Below are positions 45,535 to 54,884 of a stretch of DNA of 64,000 nt, piece after piece. The stretch's first letter is position 1. Each line of letters opens with the position of its first letter. The position numbers and the translations under genes were made by a program. Source of the DNA: JABDMH01 sp965223105 (lineage in GTDB: Bacteria; Bacteroidota; Bacteroidia; Chitinophagales; Saprospiraceae); the NCBI GenBank assembly GCA_965223105.1, contig OZ244987.1, forward strand, positions 2,728,001 to 2,792,000, written 5' to 3'. The notes under the pieces were generated by a model that saw only the letters and a program-made list of their open reading frames with translations, did not search any database and had not been told where the DNA came from.

Positions 45535-46455
45535 GCTCAAGTAGAATGATGCTTGCCAAAAAGGAAGCCCACCAACTGATCCTTGGTTTCGATTCACCTC
45601 CATAGACTATGCATATGGTCAGTTCGAAAATAGGCATCATCAGACTGATGGTCGTCCACTTGATGTTAGAGCCTCTAAAGGAAATGGCCTGGGCCAATAG
45701 CCTCGATTTTTGACGAAAACTTTATCAATATGTGAGGTGTCGGCTAATATAGTTGTTGTTAATATCGATCAATCGAGCTACCTAAACTGTTAATCAGGTC
45801 TAATGGTATAACCAAATAGGTACCATAAAAAAAACTGGATAAGCTATTTATCCAGTTTATTTCTTTGTATCAGTAGATTTCCTCGGTGAATCACGTTCGA
45901 GTTTAGTGAGTGCAACGCTTTATTACCGAAGAGTGTCTCGATATTTGAACTTCTCAATTACATTGTTGTACTTTCCGCAAAATGGGAATTGAATACCAAA
46001 TTAGTAAACGAGACAATCTCGATACAATTCCGATTTAATGGCAAAAGAGCAAAGCCCTTTTGCCACAGAATGGTCAGGTGGACTCATAAATGCTCATTTA
46101 ATGAATGGACTAAGGCCATTCTGATTAAACAATGTTACCGGGTCTTGGTTTGCATTTTGCTTGAGATGATCTCGTGGATCAATTCTTGAGGTTAAGTTAA
46201 TATTTTTAGGAATATTTCGCAAGAGTATTGGAATATTTTTAATGCTTCGAGGGTATAAAATTCATCATCATCCAGGGATCACACACATTGTTCCGGATCG
46301 ACATTCATCGCAGATGTCACTGACTATTTCTATGGGTTGAATGGCTAATTAAAGTATCCTTGATCTGAGCCTTATGATTAGGGGAAATTAGCCAAAGCCG
46401 TCCTGGGTCTGCTCATGAGCTTTTCGCTATCTTAGGATATTTACCGCTCTACTCG
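45535..46455. other. Gene-poor region with terminator hairpin
   Basis: In about 920 bases I find no convincing gene on either strand; the open frames are short and without family resemblance or start signals. The only strong structure is the hairpin at 45832-45858, preceded by a smaller one (ATGGTA, twelve-base loop, TACCAT, ending at 45825). The region from 45859 to 46455 is AT-rich and without repeats. It could contain a small RNA or a decayed gene. Confidence 0.5.
45832..45858. terminator. Bidirectional intrinsic terminator
   Basis: AAACTGGATAA (45832-45842) pairs with TTATCCAGTTT (45848-45858) over a five-base loop. On the minus strand it is followed by eight T residues, on the plus strand by TTTATTTCTTTG. 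The nearest plus-strand gene ends 300 bases upstream and no minus-strand gene is seen to its right, so the transcripts it ends are unidentified. Confidence 0.65.
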
Positions 46456-48099
46456 GTGACCATGATAAAAACCTATGTTTTCTTACTGGCAATCGTCGGT
46501 GTTTCGGTTTGCTTTACTGGGGCTCAGAACGATACTCTTGCCCTATTTTCTACTATCCATGGTTTGGATTTTAATTCCTCAGAATTGGATAGTTTACGCC
46601 CGGACATAGATCAAGCAAGACGCAAATATGAACTTATCCGAGAAGTACCGATCGATAATGCTGTCCCACCGTCATTATTCTTTGATCCTCTTCCTACGGG
46701 TTTTGAACCATTTCAAATTCAGGACAGCATAAACTGGCCATTAATTGAGCAGGTAGTACGGCCCGACAATGATCAAGAGCTGGCCTTTCTTACGGTTATA
46801 GAGCTCGCATCTTTGATTCGATCTCGCCAAATTACAGCTGAAGAATTAACTCGCTTCTTTATTCAGCGCCTTAGGATCTTTGCAGACACGTTGGAATGTG
46901 TAATTTCTTTGACCGAAAACCGAGCTGTCGAACAAGCAAGGCGACTTGACGAAGAATTGGCGCAAGGGATATACCGTGGACCACTGCATGGAATACCTTA
47001 TGGAGCAAAAGATCTTTTTGCGGTACCAGAATATCCCACAACTTGGGGGGCAAGTCCCTATCGCGGTCAACATCGTTCTGAGACAGCCACTGTTATTCAG
47101 AAGTTAGATCGATCCGGAGCAATACTCATCGCCAAGTTGACTATGGGAGCCCTTGCTTGGGGTGACGTTTGGTTTGGCGGCAAGACAAAAAATCCCTGGA
47201 ATCTTGAGCAGGGATCAAGTGGTTCGTCGGCAGGATCTGCCAGTGCAGTGGCTGCTGGCTTGGTGCCTTTCGCTCTGGGTACCGAAACCTTGGGTTCGAT
47301 CATAAGTCCCTCTACCCGGTGCGGTACTACAGGACTAAGGCCTACCTTTGGCAGGATCTCTCGGTATGGAGCTATGGCTTTGAGCTGGAGCATGGATAAA
47401 ATTGGCCCCATCTGTCGCACTGCAACCGATTGTGCACTCGTTTTCGATGCAATCCGTGGACCAGATCAACTTGATAAAACCGTGATCGATGCCGCTTTCA
47501 ATTATAACCCTAAGCAATCGGTGTCAACATTAAAAGTGGCTTATTTCCGGGATCTATTTTCAGACAATTATAAAGGCAAAATAAATGACAGCTTGAGTTT
47601 GTTGACATTAGAGCAGATGGGAGTAGAACTTTCTCCCATTAGCTTTGACATCAATCTCCCCATATCAGCGATTGACTTTATTCTTGATGCTGAGGCTGCG
47701 GCCTCATTTGACCTTTTAACGAGATCTGACCGAGATGACGAGCTGGTCAGGCAGGTGAGGAAGGCCTGGCCCAACGTCTTTCGAGCGGCCCGGTTTATTC
47801 CTGCCGTAGAGTTTATTCAGGCCAATAGAATTCGTACCCTGCTGATTGAGCAATTGCATGAGATATTTAAAAACTATCATGCAATCATTACTCCAACCTT
47901 CGGAGGTAAACAGCTGACTGCTACCAATCTTGCTGGTCATCCAGCCATTGTACTACCCAATGGATTTGGGCCGGACGGAACCCCAACCAGCATTACGATC
48001 CTGGGAAACTTATTTGGAGAATCTCACATTATTCGTCTGGCTGAAGCCTTTCAATCTGCCACAAATTTTGAAGACCGACATCCCCAATTTTTTCGGTAG
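46456..48099 (+). CDS. Exported amidase (amidase signature family)
   Basis: A 547-residue amidase with a signal peptide (cut near TGAQ, residue 24). The amidase signature core is complete: Lys185 in YGAKD, the glycine/serine-rich loop GSSGSSAGS (253-261) with the cis-serine, and the nucleophile Ser281 in GTETLGSI. The N-terminal 110 residues before the core are specific to exported Bacteroidota members. The family hydrolyses amides from small molecules to peptide or aryl amides; the substrate here is open. The ATG at 46462 is an alternative start. It converges on the T9SS type A gene with 11 bases between the stops. Confidence 0.9.
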   Translation: MTMIKTYVFLLAIVGVSVCFTGAQNDTLALFSTIHGLDFNSSELDSLRPDIDQARRKYELIREVPIDNAVPPSLFFDPLPTGFEPFQIQDSINWPLIEQVVRPDNDQELAFLTVIELASLIRSRQITAEELTRFFIQRLRIFADTLECVISLTENRAVEQARRLDEELAQGIYRGPLHGIPYGAKDLFAVPEYPTTWGASPYRGQHRSETATVIQKLDRSGAILIAKLTMGALAWGDVWFGGKTKNPWNLEQGSSGSSAGSASAVAAGLVPFALGTETLGSIISPSTRCGTTGLRPTFGRISRYGAMALSWSMDKIGPICRTATDCALVFDAIRGPDQLDKTVIDAAFNYNPKQSVSTLKVAYFRDLFSDNYKGKINDSLSLLTLEQMGVELSPISFDINLPISAIDFILDAEAAASFDLLTRSDRDDELVRQVRKAWPNVFRAARFIPAVEFIQANRIRTLLIEQLHEIFKNYHAIITPTFGGKQLTATNLAGHPAIVLPNGFGPDGTPTSITILGNLFGESHIIRLAEAFQSATNFEDRHPQFFR

Positions 48100-48110
48100 T
48101 AATGCATGAG

Positions 48111-49037
48111 TCATAATTTCAAGATTTTCTGAACAAGGGACTGATCTCTGGTTTCAAACCTGGCCAAATAGAACCCGGTCGGAAGATGATTGAGATGTAC
48201 TGAGTTGCCATTGACCACCTGACTCTGGTAATAAGGCCTTCCCAAAGCATCATAAATTTGCAATAAACCTGGCTCCTCTGTCCTTACTGATAGGGCCGCT
48301 CGGTCGGTAATTGGGTTGGGAGTAAGGAAAGGCCTTTGTTGCCAAGTGATTTCCCTGACTGGAACAGATTCACCTTCAAATTGGATCTGATCAACGACGT
48401 AATGAGATGTATCGCCAGCGTGCTCTTCGTCCTTTAGAGACAGAATAAGCACCGCGGCAGTATCAGGTATTTCGTCACTCACATATTCGAATGAGGCTTC
48501 AAATGGGGTATATTCATTAGGACCACCATAGGTAATAAACACAGCCGACCCAATGGCATCTTCCTGATTTAAGGATTGATTAGACGTGAGCAATGCCATC
48601 ACTATAAGGCTGTCTCTTGGAGCACTACCCACGTATCGATGAAAACCAGTGATCTTCTCTGGCCTTGCACTGCAAGGGAAGAACTGAACCATATCAGAGG
48701 ACAGTGCCAAGGTATCTCCTTGTAGTCTAACGGCTGTCGTCGTCCCAGCCGCTCCGGGATTCACTGGACGGAGTCCAGCAAAGATGTCCAGATCCATGGT
48801 ATCCCTATCAAGGTAATCGGCAAAGAAATCTGACAATGCGATTTCAACCGTACGAAAAGTCGGCAACCAACCTACCGGAGCTACCACAGGAAACTTTAAG
48901 ATGAGGGTTAACTCCTTCGATAGAGTATCTGTAATGTCAACAAGTTCTTCAAAGTCACCATTCGGCACTTGACATTGTGCCTCAAGACGATGACAATTTA
49001 TCACGATCAACACGACCAAAACCAGTAAAAACCTCAT
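48111..49037 (-). CDS. T9SS type A sorting domain-containing secreted protein
   Basis: A 308-residue secreted protein. The signal peptide ends near residue 21 (LEAQ). The central part (about 22-220) starts CQVPNGDFEE, a carbohydrate-binding-like jelly-roll beginning found in many Bacteroidota proteins, and is beta-rich. The C-terminal 80 residues are a T9SS type A tail: PFLTPNPITDRA, LLQIYDALGRP, LNHLPTGFYLARFE and a final VQKILKL strand. No catalytic residues are apparent. It is probably a small surface-bound or released binding protein. Confidence 0.87.
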   Translation of the reverse strand: MRFLLVLVVLIVINCHRLEAQCQVPNGDFEELVDITDTLSKELTLILKFPVVAPVGWLPTFRTVEIALSDFFADYLDRDTMDLDIFAGLRPVNPGAAGTTTAVRLQGDTLALSSDMVQFFPCSARPEKITGFHRYVGSAPRDSLIVMALLTSNQSLNQEDAIGSAVFITYGGPNEYTPFEASFEYVSDEIPDTAAVLILSLKDEEHAGDTSHYVVDQIQFEGESVPVREITWQQRPFLTPNPITDRAALSVRTEEPGLLQIYDALGRPYYQSQVVNGNSVHLNHLPTGFYLARFETRDQSLVQKILKL

Positions 49038-49225
49038 TCTATATTATATTTCCAGTAAATATATAACAATTTATTAATCAGCATCTAGTTGCCAGATTTA
49101 GGCGACGAAATCCTTTCAACCATGCTCACTTGTGCTCCGTAGTTTTTCTTCTGAGTTTATCGGCCTACTGAAACCTACATTGGCCGATTTATGAACTTTC
49201 CTATTACCTCACAGTTTACACTTGC

Positions 49226-49726
49226 ATGAAAATCTATAGAAGGCGGTGGGAGCAGTTGATTCCGGGTAAGATCACCGTCATCTGGGATTTCTTTTCCAAA
49301 CCTGGCAACCTCGATCGAATCACTCCACCTGATATGGGATTTGAAATAGTCACTGATCTTGGCAACAGTGAAATGTACCCGGGACTGTTGATCCAGTATC
49401 AGATACAGCCCTTCCCATGGTTCTCGACCCAATGGCTAACAGAGATCACTTCTATGATTAAACATAAGCACTTTGTTGATGAGCAAAAGATGGGTCCATT
49501 TGCCTTCTGGCATCACCATCACGGTTTCAGTACTACGCCCAAAGGAGTTCTTATGGTAGATACCCTTCACTATGCGATTCCGTATGGAGTATTGGGATCG
49601 ATGGTAAACCGGCTGATCGTGGCTGACAGAATTGAGCGTATATTTGCTTATCGTAAAGCAACCATAGAATCTCTCTTTTCTCCATATAGGGACGGTGTCC
49701 CTGAATCAATCACAATTGATGCCTAA
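49226..49726 (+). CDS. SRPBCC (START/Bet v1-like) ligand-binding protein
   Basis: A 166-residue protein of the SRPBCC superfamily. The pattern WEQLIPGKITVIWDFFSKPGNLDRITPPDMGF is the typical start of a Bacteroidota subfamily in which a helix-grip fold encloses a hydrophobic ligand; the conserved HHHHGF and DTLHYAIPYG blocks follow. No signal peptide is present, so it acts in the cytoplasm. The ligand is unknown. The next gene begins inside its last codons (eight-base overlap). Confidence 0.88.
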   Translation: MKIYRRRWEQLIPGKITVIWDFFSKPGNLDRITPPDMGFEIVTDLGNSEMYPGLLIQYQIQPFPWFSTQWLTEITSMIKHKHFVDEQKMGPFAFWHHHHGFSTTPKGVLMVDTLHYAIPYGVLGSMVNRLIVADRIERIFAYRKATIESLFSPYRDGVPESITIDA

Positions 49727-51821
49727 AATCATCTTGATATTACTCATCACGACCCTTATAAGCTGCCGTATGTCAAGCCAACAATCTGACCACAAACATA
49801 CCAATCACCTCATCCATGAAAACAGTCCTTACTTACTGCAACATGCTCACAATCCGGTAGATTGGTATCCTTGGGGTGAAGAGGCACTCGAAAAGGCCAG
49901 ACGGGAAGACAAGATGATGTTGATCAGCATTGGCTATGCAGCTTGCCATTGGTGTCATGTCATGGAGCACGAATCCTTTGAAGACTCGGTAGTCGCTGAG
50001 ATCATGAATGAGCACTTTGTCTGCATCAAGATAGACCGAGAAGAGAGACCGGATATCGACGATATTTATATGACAGCCTGTCAACTTGCATCAGGCCAAG
50101 GTTGTGGATGGCCGCTAAATAGTTTTGCATTGCCCGATGCCAGACCAGTCTGGGCCGGAACCTATTTTCCAAAGGAGCAATGGATGAATATTCTCCGTCA
50201 GTTTGCCAAAATGTGGACCAATGAAAAAGATAAATTACAGGATTATGCCCAGAAACTGACTCGAGGTATTCAATCTCAAGATCAGATCATAAAAGCTGAG
50301 ACCCAGTCGTTCTCCAAAGAGATTGCACACAAGATGGCCAAAGGGCTACTTGATAAAGTCGATATGCGACGTGGTGGTCGGCAAGGCAGCCCAAAGTTTC
50401 CTATGCCCAGTAACTACCGGTATCTATTAAACTATCACGTAATGACCGATGACGAAGATGCACTGGAAGCAGTCAACATAACGCTTACTCAGATGGCCAA
50501 CGGCGGTATTTATGATCAATTGGGTGGTGGATTTGCAAGATATTCGGTGGATGCTGACTGGATCGTGCCCCATTTTGAAAAAATGCTGTATGACAATGGC
50601 CAGTTATTAAGCCTATACAGTCAAGCCTACTCTTTGACTGGGGATTCTCTTTATTCAAAAGTCATCGGTGAGATGATTGGTTGGCTCAATCGGGAAATGA
50701 CCGATGCTTCAGGTGGTTTTTATTCTTCGCTTGATGCCGACAGCGAAGGTGAAGAAGGCAAGTTTTATGTGTGGACTGCGAGTGAAATTGATTCGTTGCT
50801 TACTGAGGTTGAAGCACAGATTTACAAGGATTATTTCACAGTCAAACCCGGTGGCAACTGGGAAGAGGGCAAAAACATTTTGTATAGAAATTTATCCGAT
50901 GAAAACGTCTGTAGAAAACATGGGATCACTCATTCCGAATTGCAATCGGTCATTTCATCTTCCAATGACAAACTGTTTATTGCCAGGGCGGAACGGATCA
51001 GGCCTGGTCTCGATGACAAGATATTGACATCATGGAATGCATTAATGATCATCGGACTATTGGATGCCTACCAAGCGACGCAGAATGAGCAACCCTTGAA
51101 AATGGCTCTCAGAAACGCTGACTTTTTGAAAAAATTCATGCTACAGGATGATCACAGACTTGCCCGCAATTTCAAAGATGGTAAAGTCAAGATCAATGGA
51201 TTCCTCGACGATTATGCATTTACCATTGAGGCATTTATGAAACTTTATCAAGTTACCTTTGATGAAAAATGGCTTTACGAGGCCAAAGCTTTGGCCGACT
51301 ATGCGATCAAACACTTTTACGACCAGGAATCAGGTTTCTTTTACTATACTTCAGATATCGATCCACCCTTGGTCGCACGAAAGAAAGAAATTGGGGACAA
51401 TGTCATTCCTGGATCCAACAGCGCGATGGCTCGAAATCTCCATTTTCTTAGCCATTATTTTTATGATGAAGGTTACCGTGGACTATCTGATCAGCTTCTT
51501 TTTTCGATGGTGGAACCTATTCTGCAATCAGGACAGACTTCTTTCTACTCCAATTGGGCATTGTTATATTTGGAAAAACTGCACCCCACTTATGAAATTG
51601 CCATTGTAGGCAAAGATTTCAGAAAGCACTTGCAGAGTTTTCAAAGAATGTTTTTACCTAATTCCCTGTTTTTGGGAGGTGCAGATGAAGGAAGTCTTGC
51701 ACTCCTGCGGGATAAATTGCAGGATGATGAAACGATGATTTATGTTTGTCAAAATCGAGTCTGCCAGTTGCCGGTACGAACTGTCGACAAAGCCATCAAA
51801 CAAGTGACTTACCTCAACTGA
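49719..51821 (+). CDS. DUF255 thioredoxin-domain lipoprotein (YyaL/SSP411 family)
   Basis: A 700-residue protein. The start at 49719 gives a lipoprotein signal with lipobox LISC (Cys16). The DUF255 thioredoxin-like domain (about 30-190) has the family blocks NSPYLLQHAHNPVDWYPWG and GYAACHWCHVME, with a CxxC-type pair. The remaining 500 residues form an (alpha/alpha)6 barrel like glycoside epimerases, with GGIYDQLGGGFARYSVD and HFEKMLYDN. The family is found from bacteria to humans (SPATA20) and its reaction is unresolved. An exported form is unusual compared with cytosolic YyaL, but is common in Bacteroidota. It overlaps the SRPBCC gene by eight bases. Confidence 0.92.
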   Translation: MPKIILILLITTLISCRMSSQQSDHKHTNHLIHENSPYLLQHAHNPVDWYPWGEEALEKARREDKMMLISIGYAACHWCHVMEHESFEDSVVAEIMNEHFVCIKIDREERPDIDDIYMTACQLASGQGCGWPLNSFALPDARPVWAGTYFPKEQWMNILRQFAKMWTNEKDKLQDYAQKLTRGIQSQDQIIKAETQSFSKEIAHKMAKGLLDKVDMRRGGRQGSPKFPMPSNYRYLLNYHVMTDDEDALEAVNITLTQMANGGIYDQLGGGFARYSVDADWIVPHFEKMLYDNGQLLSLYSQAYSLTGDSLYSKVIGEMIGWLNREMTDASGGFYSSLDADSEGEEGKFYVWTASEIDSLLTEVEAQIYKDYFTVKPGGNWEEGKNILYRNLSDENVCRKHGITHSELQSVISSSNDKLFIARAERIRPGLDDKILTSWNALMIIGLLDAYQATQNEQPLKMALRNADFLKKFMLQDDHRLARNFKDGKVKINGFLDDYAFTIEAFMKLYQVTFDEKWLYEAKALADYAIKHFYDQESGFFYYTSDIDPPLVARKKEIGDNVIPGSNSAMARNLHFLSHYFYDEGYRGLSDQLLFSMVEPILQSGQTSFYSNWALLYLEKLHPTYEIAIVGKDFRKHLQSFQRMFLPNSLFLGGADEGSLALLRDKLQDDETMIYVCQNRVCQLPVRTVDKAIKQVTYLN

Positions 51822-51914
51822 TGGAGAGTTGCTAAGGCAGATGATTTAGATCGAATGTTTCCACGACTTCACCCTATGCCGATGAATCTTGCACTTCAAC
51901 AAAGAGACATTTGT

Positions 51915-53135
51915 CTAGCTTCGCATTGATGCCGATTGCAGATATTCCTTCAGTTTTATCCCAACGATGTATTCTTCCCCTGGATTCATCATCCAGGCAG
52001 TGATCCCAATGTATTCATCATTACCGACGGTTTGGATCGAGGGATGGCCCATCCGCAACTGTTGACGCAGTTCCTCGGTCGTAATTTTGATCTTTTCTTG
52101 GTCCCAACTCACTTTCAAGGAAGGAACGTGATTGGCAATTTCCGGCACATGGATTTCGGTTTCGACTCCATCTACAGACTTGGCCTGGTCACTCATGTAT
52201 TTGATCTGACTTTCCCAGGTTTCCCAATCCTTTTGGTGATCTCTCTTGAGGTAGTTCTCCAAAGCAATATACATACCAAGGATCTCCTCCTTATTGACCT
52301 TCATGCCTCTTCCTACGGTATCGCCACGGGGCGGAGCGCTAACCCGCGCTGCTTCCACCAGATCACGTTTACCGATCAATAGGCCTGCACTTTGGGGCCC
52401 CCTTAGGCCTTTCCCACCAGAAAAACACACCAGATCAAATCCCATCTTGGTATATTTCCAGAGGTTCTCGACCGGTGGCAAATCAGCAGCGCAATCATTC
52501 ATCGTCGGGATACCATACTTTTTCCCGATTGCAACAAATTCCTCGTGCTTAATTTGACCATCAGGATTGCCATAATTTAGAAACCATAGCATAGCTGTCT
52601 GATCATTGATGGCATCTTCTAATTCATCAGCAGTCTCTACCAGCACCAACTCAACGCCTGTATTTCGAATAGCATGTGAATATCCTATGTGATGGCTCTT
52701 TTGTAGTATCACTTGGGACTTCATTCCTGTGAGATCGTTTGGAATTTGCGCGGCTTTCTTGGAGTCCTTGCCCGTAAGAACACCTGCGGTTCCCAACGTT
52801 ATGGCTGAGAAGCAACCTGCTGTAATGGTTGCATATTCGCAATCTATCAGCTGAGCTATTTTCTCTCCAACCGCATCTTGCAGATCATCCAGATTGACGT
52901 ACTGGTTGGTTGCGTAATTGATGGCATCAATGGCAGCCTCGTCCATGAGGCAACCGGTCATCGAGGTATACGTTCCCGCAGCGTTGATAAACGTTCGCAC
53001 ACCCAATTCCTTAAAATAATCACGCCTGCCCCCTGTGCCAGCTGGTATACTACTTCTGCTATAGGCAGATCCCCACCAACCTCCAATAAAGGGTAAAGTC
53101 GACATCCCCTTCATCAATTGCCTTCTACTAATCAT
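51915..53135 (-). CDS. Tat-exported PLP-dependent enzyme, SelA/DgaE-like
   Basis: A 406-residue fold-type I PLP enzyme related to selenocysteine synthase and D-glucosaminate-6-phosphate ammonia-lyase. The N terminus ISRRQLMKGMSTLPFIGG is a Tat signal. The family-typical opening is FINAAGTYTSMTGC. The PLP-binding lysine is Lys242 in FSGGKGLRGPQSAGLL, and an aspartate contacting the cofactor ring lies in MNDCAADLPP. Likely chemistry is beta-elimination or deamination of an amino sugar acid or hydroxy amino acid. Tat export would carry the folded, PLP-loaded enzyme to the periplasm, which is uncommon for this family. It is the last gene of the exported cluster, 51 bases after RidA. Confidence 0.87.
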   Translation of the reverse strand: MISRRQLMKGMSTLPFIGGWWGSAYSRSSIPAGTGGRRDYFKELGVRTFINAAGTYTSMTGCLMDEAAIDAINYATNQYVNLDDLQDAVGEKIAQLIDCEYATITAGCFSAITLGTAGVLTGKDSKKAAQIPNDLTGMKSQVILQKSHHIGYSHAIRNTGVELVLVETADELEDAINDQTAMLWFLNYGNPDGQIKHEEFVAIGKKYGIPTMNDCAADLPPVENLWKYTKMGFDLVCFSGGKGLRGPQSAGLLIGKRDLVEAARVSAPPRGDTVGRGMKVNKEEILGMYIALENYLKRDHQKDWETWESQIKYMSDQAKSVDGVETEIHVPEIANHVPSLKVSWDQEKIKITTEELRQQLRMGHPSIQTVGNDEYIGITAWMMNPGEEYIVGIKLKEYLQSASMRS

Positions 53136-53186
53136 TTCTTATGGTATTTTTTTGAAAAATCTTACAAATATCTGTGTTTCACTGGT

Positions 53187-53654
53187 CTAGTCAAGTGCTG
53201 CAATACAGTCGATCTCTACCAAACTATCTCCCGGTACTCCTCCATAGACAGCAACGGTAGTACGCACGGGAGGCTTGTCACCAAATCGACCGCGATATAC
53301 TCGATTCATTTCATGATAATCTTCTAAGTCGTGAAGGTATACGTTGACTTTAAGGACTTTGTCCATAGAAGATCCAGCCTTGACCAGTTCTTTTTCTAAT
53401 TCATTTAACACGTGGTTAGTGTGGGCCGCAATATCACCCTCAAAATGTGCTCCCTTACCAGCGATATATACCGTATTGCCATGAATTGTATGACCAGAGA
53501 ATAGAGGTACATCTTGATCAAGTACTACACTACCTACCTTTTTGGGTGAGCCGGCTTCTTTGCTGACCGAGCTCGATGCCTTTGCCATGTTTACACCTAC
53601 CAGAGCTGCTAGTGTCATTCCGACTTTTTTGAAAATGGCCCTTCTTTTGTTCAT
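53187..53654 (-). CDS. Tat-exported RidA family protein
   Basis: A 155-residue RidA/YjgF protein. Residues 1-28 resemble a Tat signal (NKRRAIFKKVGMTLAALVG). The RidA core begins near residue 50 with PLFSGHTIHGNTVYIAGKG. The arginine that binds the carboxylate of the enamine/imine lies in PPVRTTVAVYGG, and the final VEIDCIAALD is the family end. RidA hydrolyses reactive 2-aminoacrylate and related enamines released by PLP dehydratases. Its position beside an exported PLP lyase fits a partnership outside the cytoplasm. Confidence 0.9.
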   Translation of the reverse strand: MNKRRAIFKKVGMTLAALVGVNMAKASSSVSKEAGSPKKVGSVVLDQDVPLFSGHTIHGNTVYIAGKGAHFEGDIAAHTNHVLNELEKELVKAGSSMDKVLKVNVYLHDLEDYHEMNRVYRGRFGDKPPVRTTVAVYGGVPGDSLVEIDCIAALD

Positions 53655-53804
53655 CTCTTACCTAAGTTTAATGGTTAAAGGATTAGTTATTTTTTCTACA
53701 GTGGTGATCGCGCTTCTAAGGTTTCGATCTCGACTACAAGGTTTTGTAAGCTCACTTCAGACTTCCGTCGGGATTTAGTCACATCGGTGATACTCATGAT
53801 TTTA

Positions 53805-54728
53805 CTACCAAGTACGATTTTCCAATAGCTTTTGTATCTGTTCTTTCGGAACAGGAAGCTCATCAATGTGCGCCTCCAACCACGTGCTGAAGTCCTTCTC
53901 GATCTCATCAGTCCAACGACTATCAATTTGCCCCGGCGTGTATTTTCCTTCCTTCAACCTAGTGATTCCAAAAAGGTCTCGCAAGCGTACCACCTCGGAG
54001 GTTGTCACCACTTTCTCAGCTAAATACGCAGGAATGAATATTACGCCTTCCCGCTTCGCCAATACCACATCACCAGGTAAAACGGTCGCCCTGCCCATGC
54101 GAATCGGAACATTCAATCCAGACAGCATCACCCCAGTTAGAAAAGATGGATCCCATCCCTTAACAAATGCGTTAAAACCTTCAATTTGAGAGAGACCCTC
54201 TAAGTCCCTGCTTGATGCATTAAAGACCACTCCATTACCTGATTTGGCATAGATGGAATTTCCCAAATTATCACCGATCAAGGTACCATCGACTATTTTT
54301 CCGAATCCATCAGCCACATAGACATCCCCTTTTTGCAACATATCAATCGGCCAGGAATTGGTATTACCGATTCTCCCGTTGTTCTCTCCGCGCATCTTAA
54401 TTTGATCTGACACATCTGGTCGATCAGGCATATACTGGGCAGTTAGCGCTCTTCCTACGACCGGTACGTCGGGATGAATCACCTGCCATTGTCCCTCAAA
54501 TTGATTGTGGAAGCCCTCTCCCCTCATCACACCCCAAGCTTCCTCAATGGTGACTGTTTTCATCCGTTCCAATATACCGTCTGGTACTTTTGGGCGACCA
54601 TCCTCAAACCTCTCCCCTTCCCAAGATGACGTCAGAAAGATCATCTCCTCCCGAGGCATCGTTTGAGAAAACAATGGTATGAATCCCAACACCAATATTG
54701 CACAGGGGATAATTCCTCTCCGTATCAT
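53805..54728 (-). CDS. Exported RraA family protein
   Basis: A 307-residue protein with a Sec signal peptide (RRGIIPCAILVLGFIPLFSQ) in front of an RraA-like fold. The metal/substrate site pattern GDNLGNSIYAKSGNGVVFNASSRD matches the GxxxxxxAxxxGxxGxVxxGxxRD type, with the final Arg-Asp pair. PGDVVLAKREGVIFIPA is also a family block. The family includes 4-hydroxy-4-methyl-2-oxoglutarate/4-carboxy-4-hydroxy-2-oxoadipate aldolases and oxaloacetate decarboxylases. An N-terminal insertion (about 30-75) is extra. A 150-base gap precedes RidA and a 134-base gap separates it from the metallohydrolase gene. Confidence 0.85.
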   Translation of the reverse strand: MIRRGIIPCAILVLGFIPLFSQTMPREEMIFLTSSWEGERFEDGRPKVPDGILERMKTVTIEEAWGVMRGEGFHNQFEGQWQVIHPDVPVVGRALTAQYMPDRPDVSDQIKMRGENNGRIGNTNSWPIDMLQKGDVYVADGFGKIVDGTLIGDNLGNSIYAKSGNGVVFNASSRDLEGLSQIEGFNAFVKGWDPSFLTGVMLSGLNVPIRMGRATVLPGDVVLAKREGVIFIPAYLAEKVVTTSEVVRLRDLFGITRLKEGKYTPGQIDSRWTDEIEKDFSTWLEAHIDELPVPKEQIQKLLENRTW

Positions 54729-54884
54729 GGTCTGTTTGCTATAGGACATTTACTATTATCCACTAAAGTAATCATTTTGCCATCTCCTTCCCTTAAACCT
54801 ATGATAAAAAAATTTAAATCACAATCTACTGGCGTCTAAGGGGTCAAATGCTTTTCCAAAGGCATATGTTGCCATCTACTCAAT

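Noticed and set aside
45494..45697. 67-codon minus-strand frame downstream of the DUF3566-like gene
   Set aside because: Overlaps the end of that gene, has no start signal and no family pattern.
45989..46189. 66-codon plus-strand frame in the 0.9 kb gap
   Set aside because: No start context, mixed composition and no similarity to a known domain; likely chance.
51936..52382. 148-codon plus-strand frame within the PLP enzyme gene
   Set aside because: Antisense to a gene with a clear Tat signal and PLP lysine motif; the translation shows no recognisable domain.
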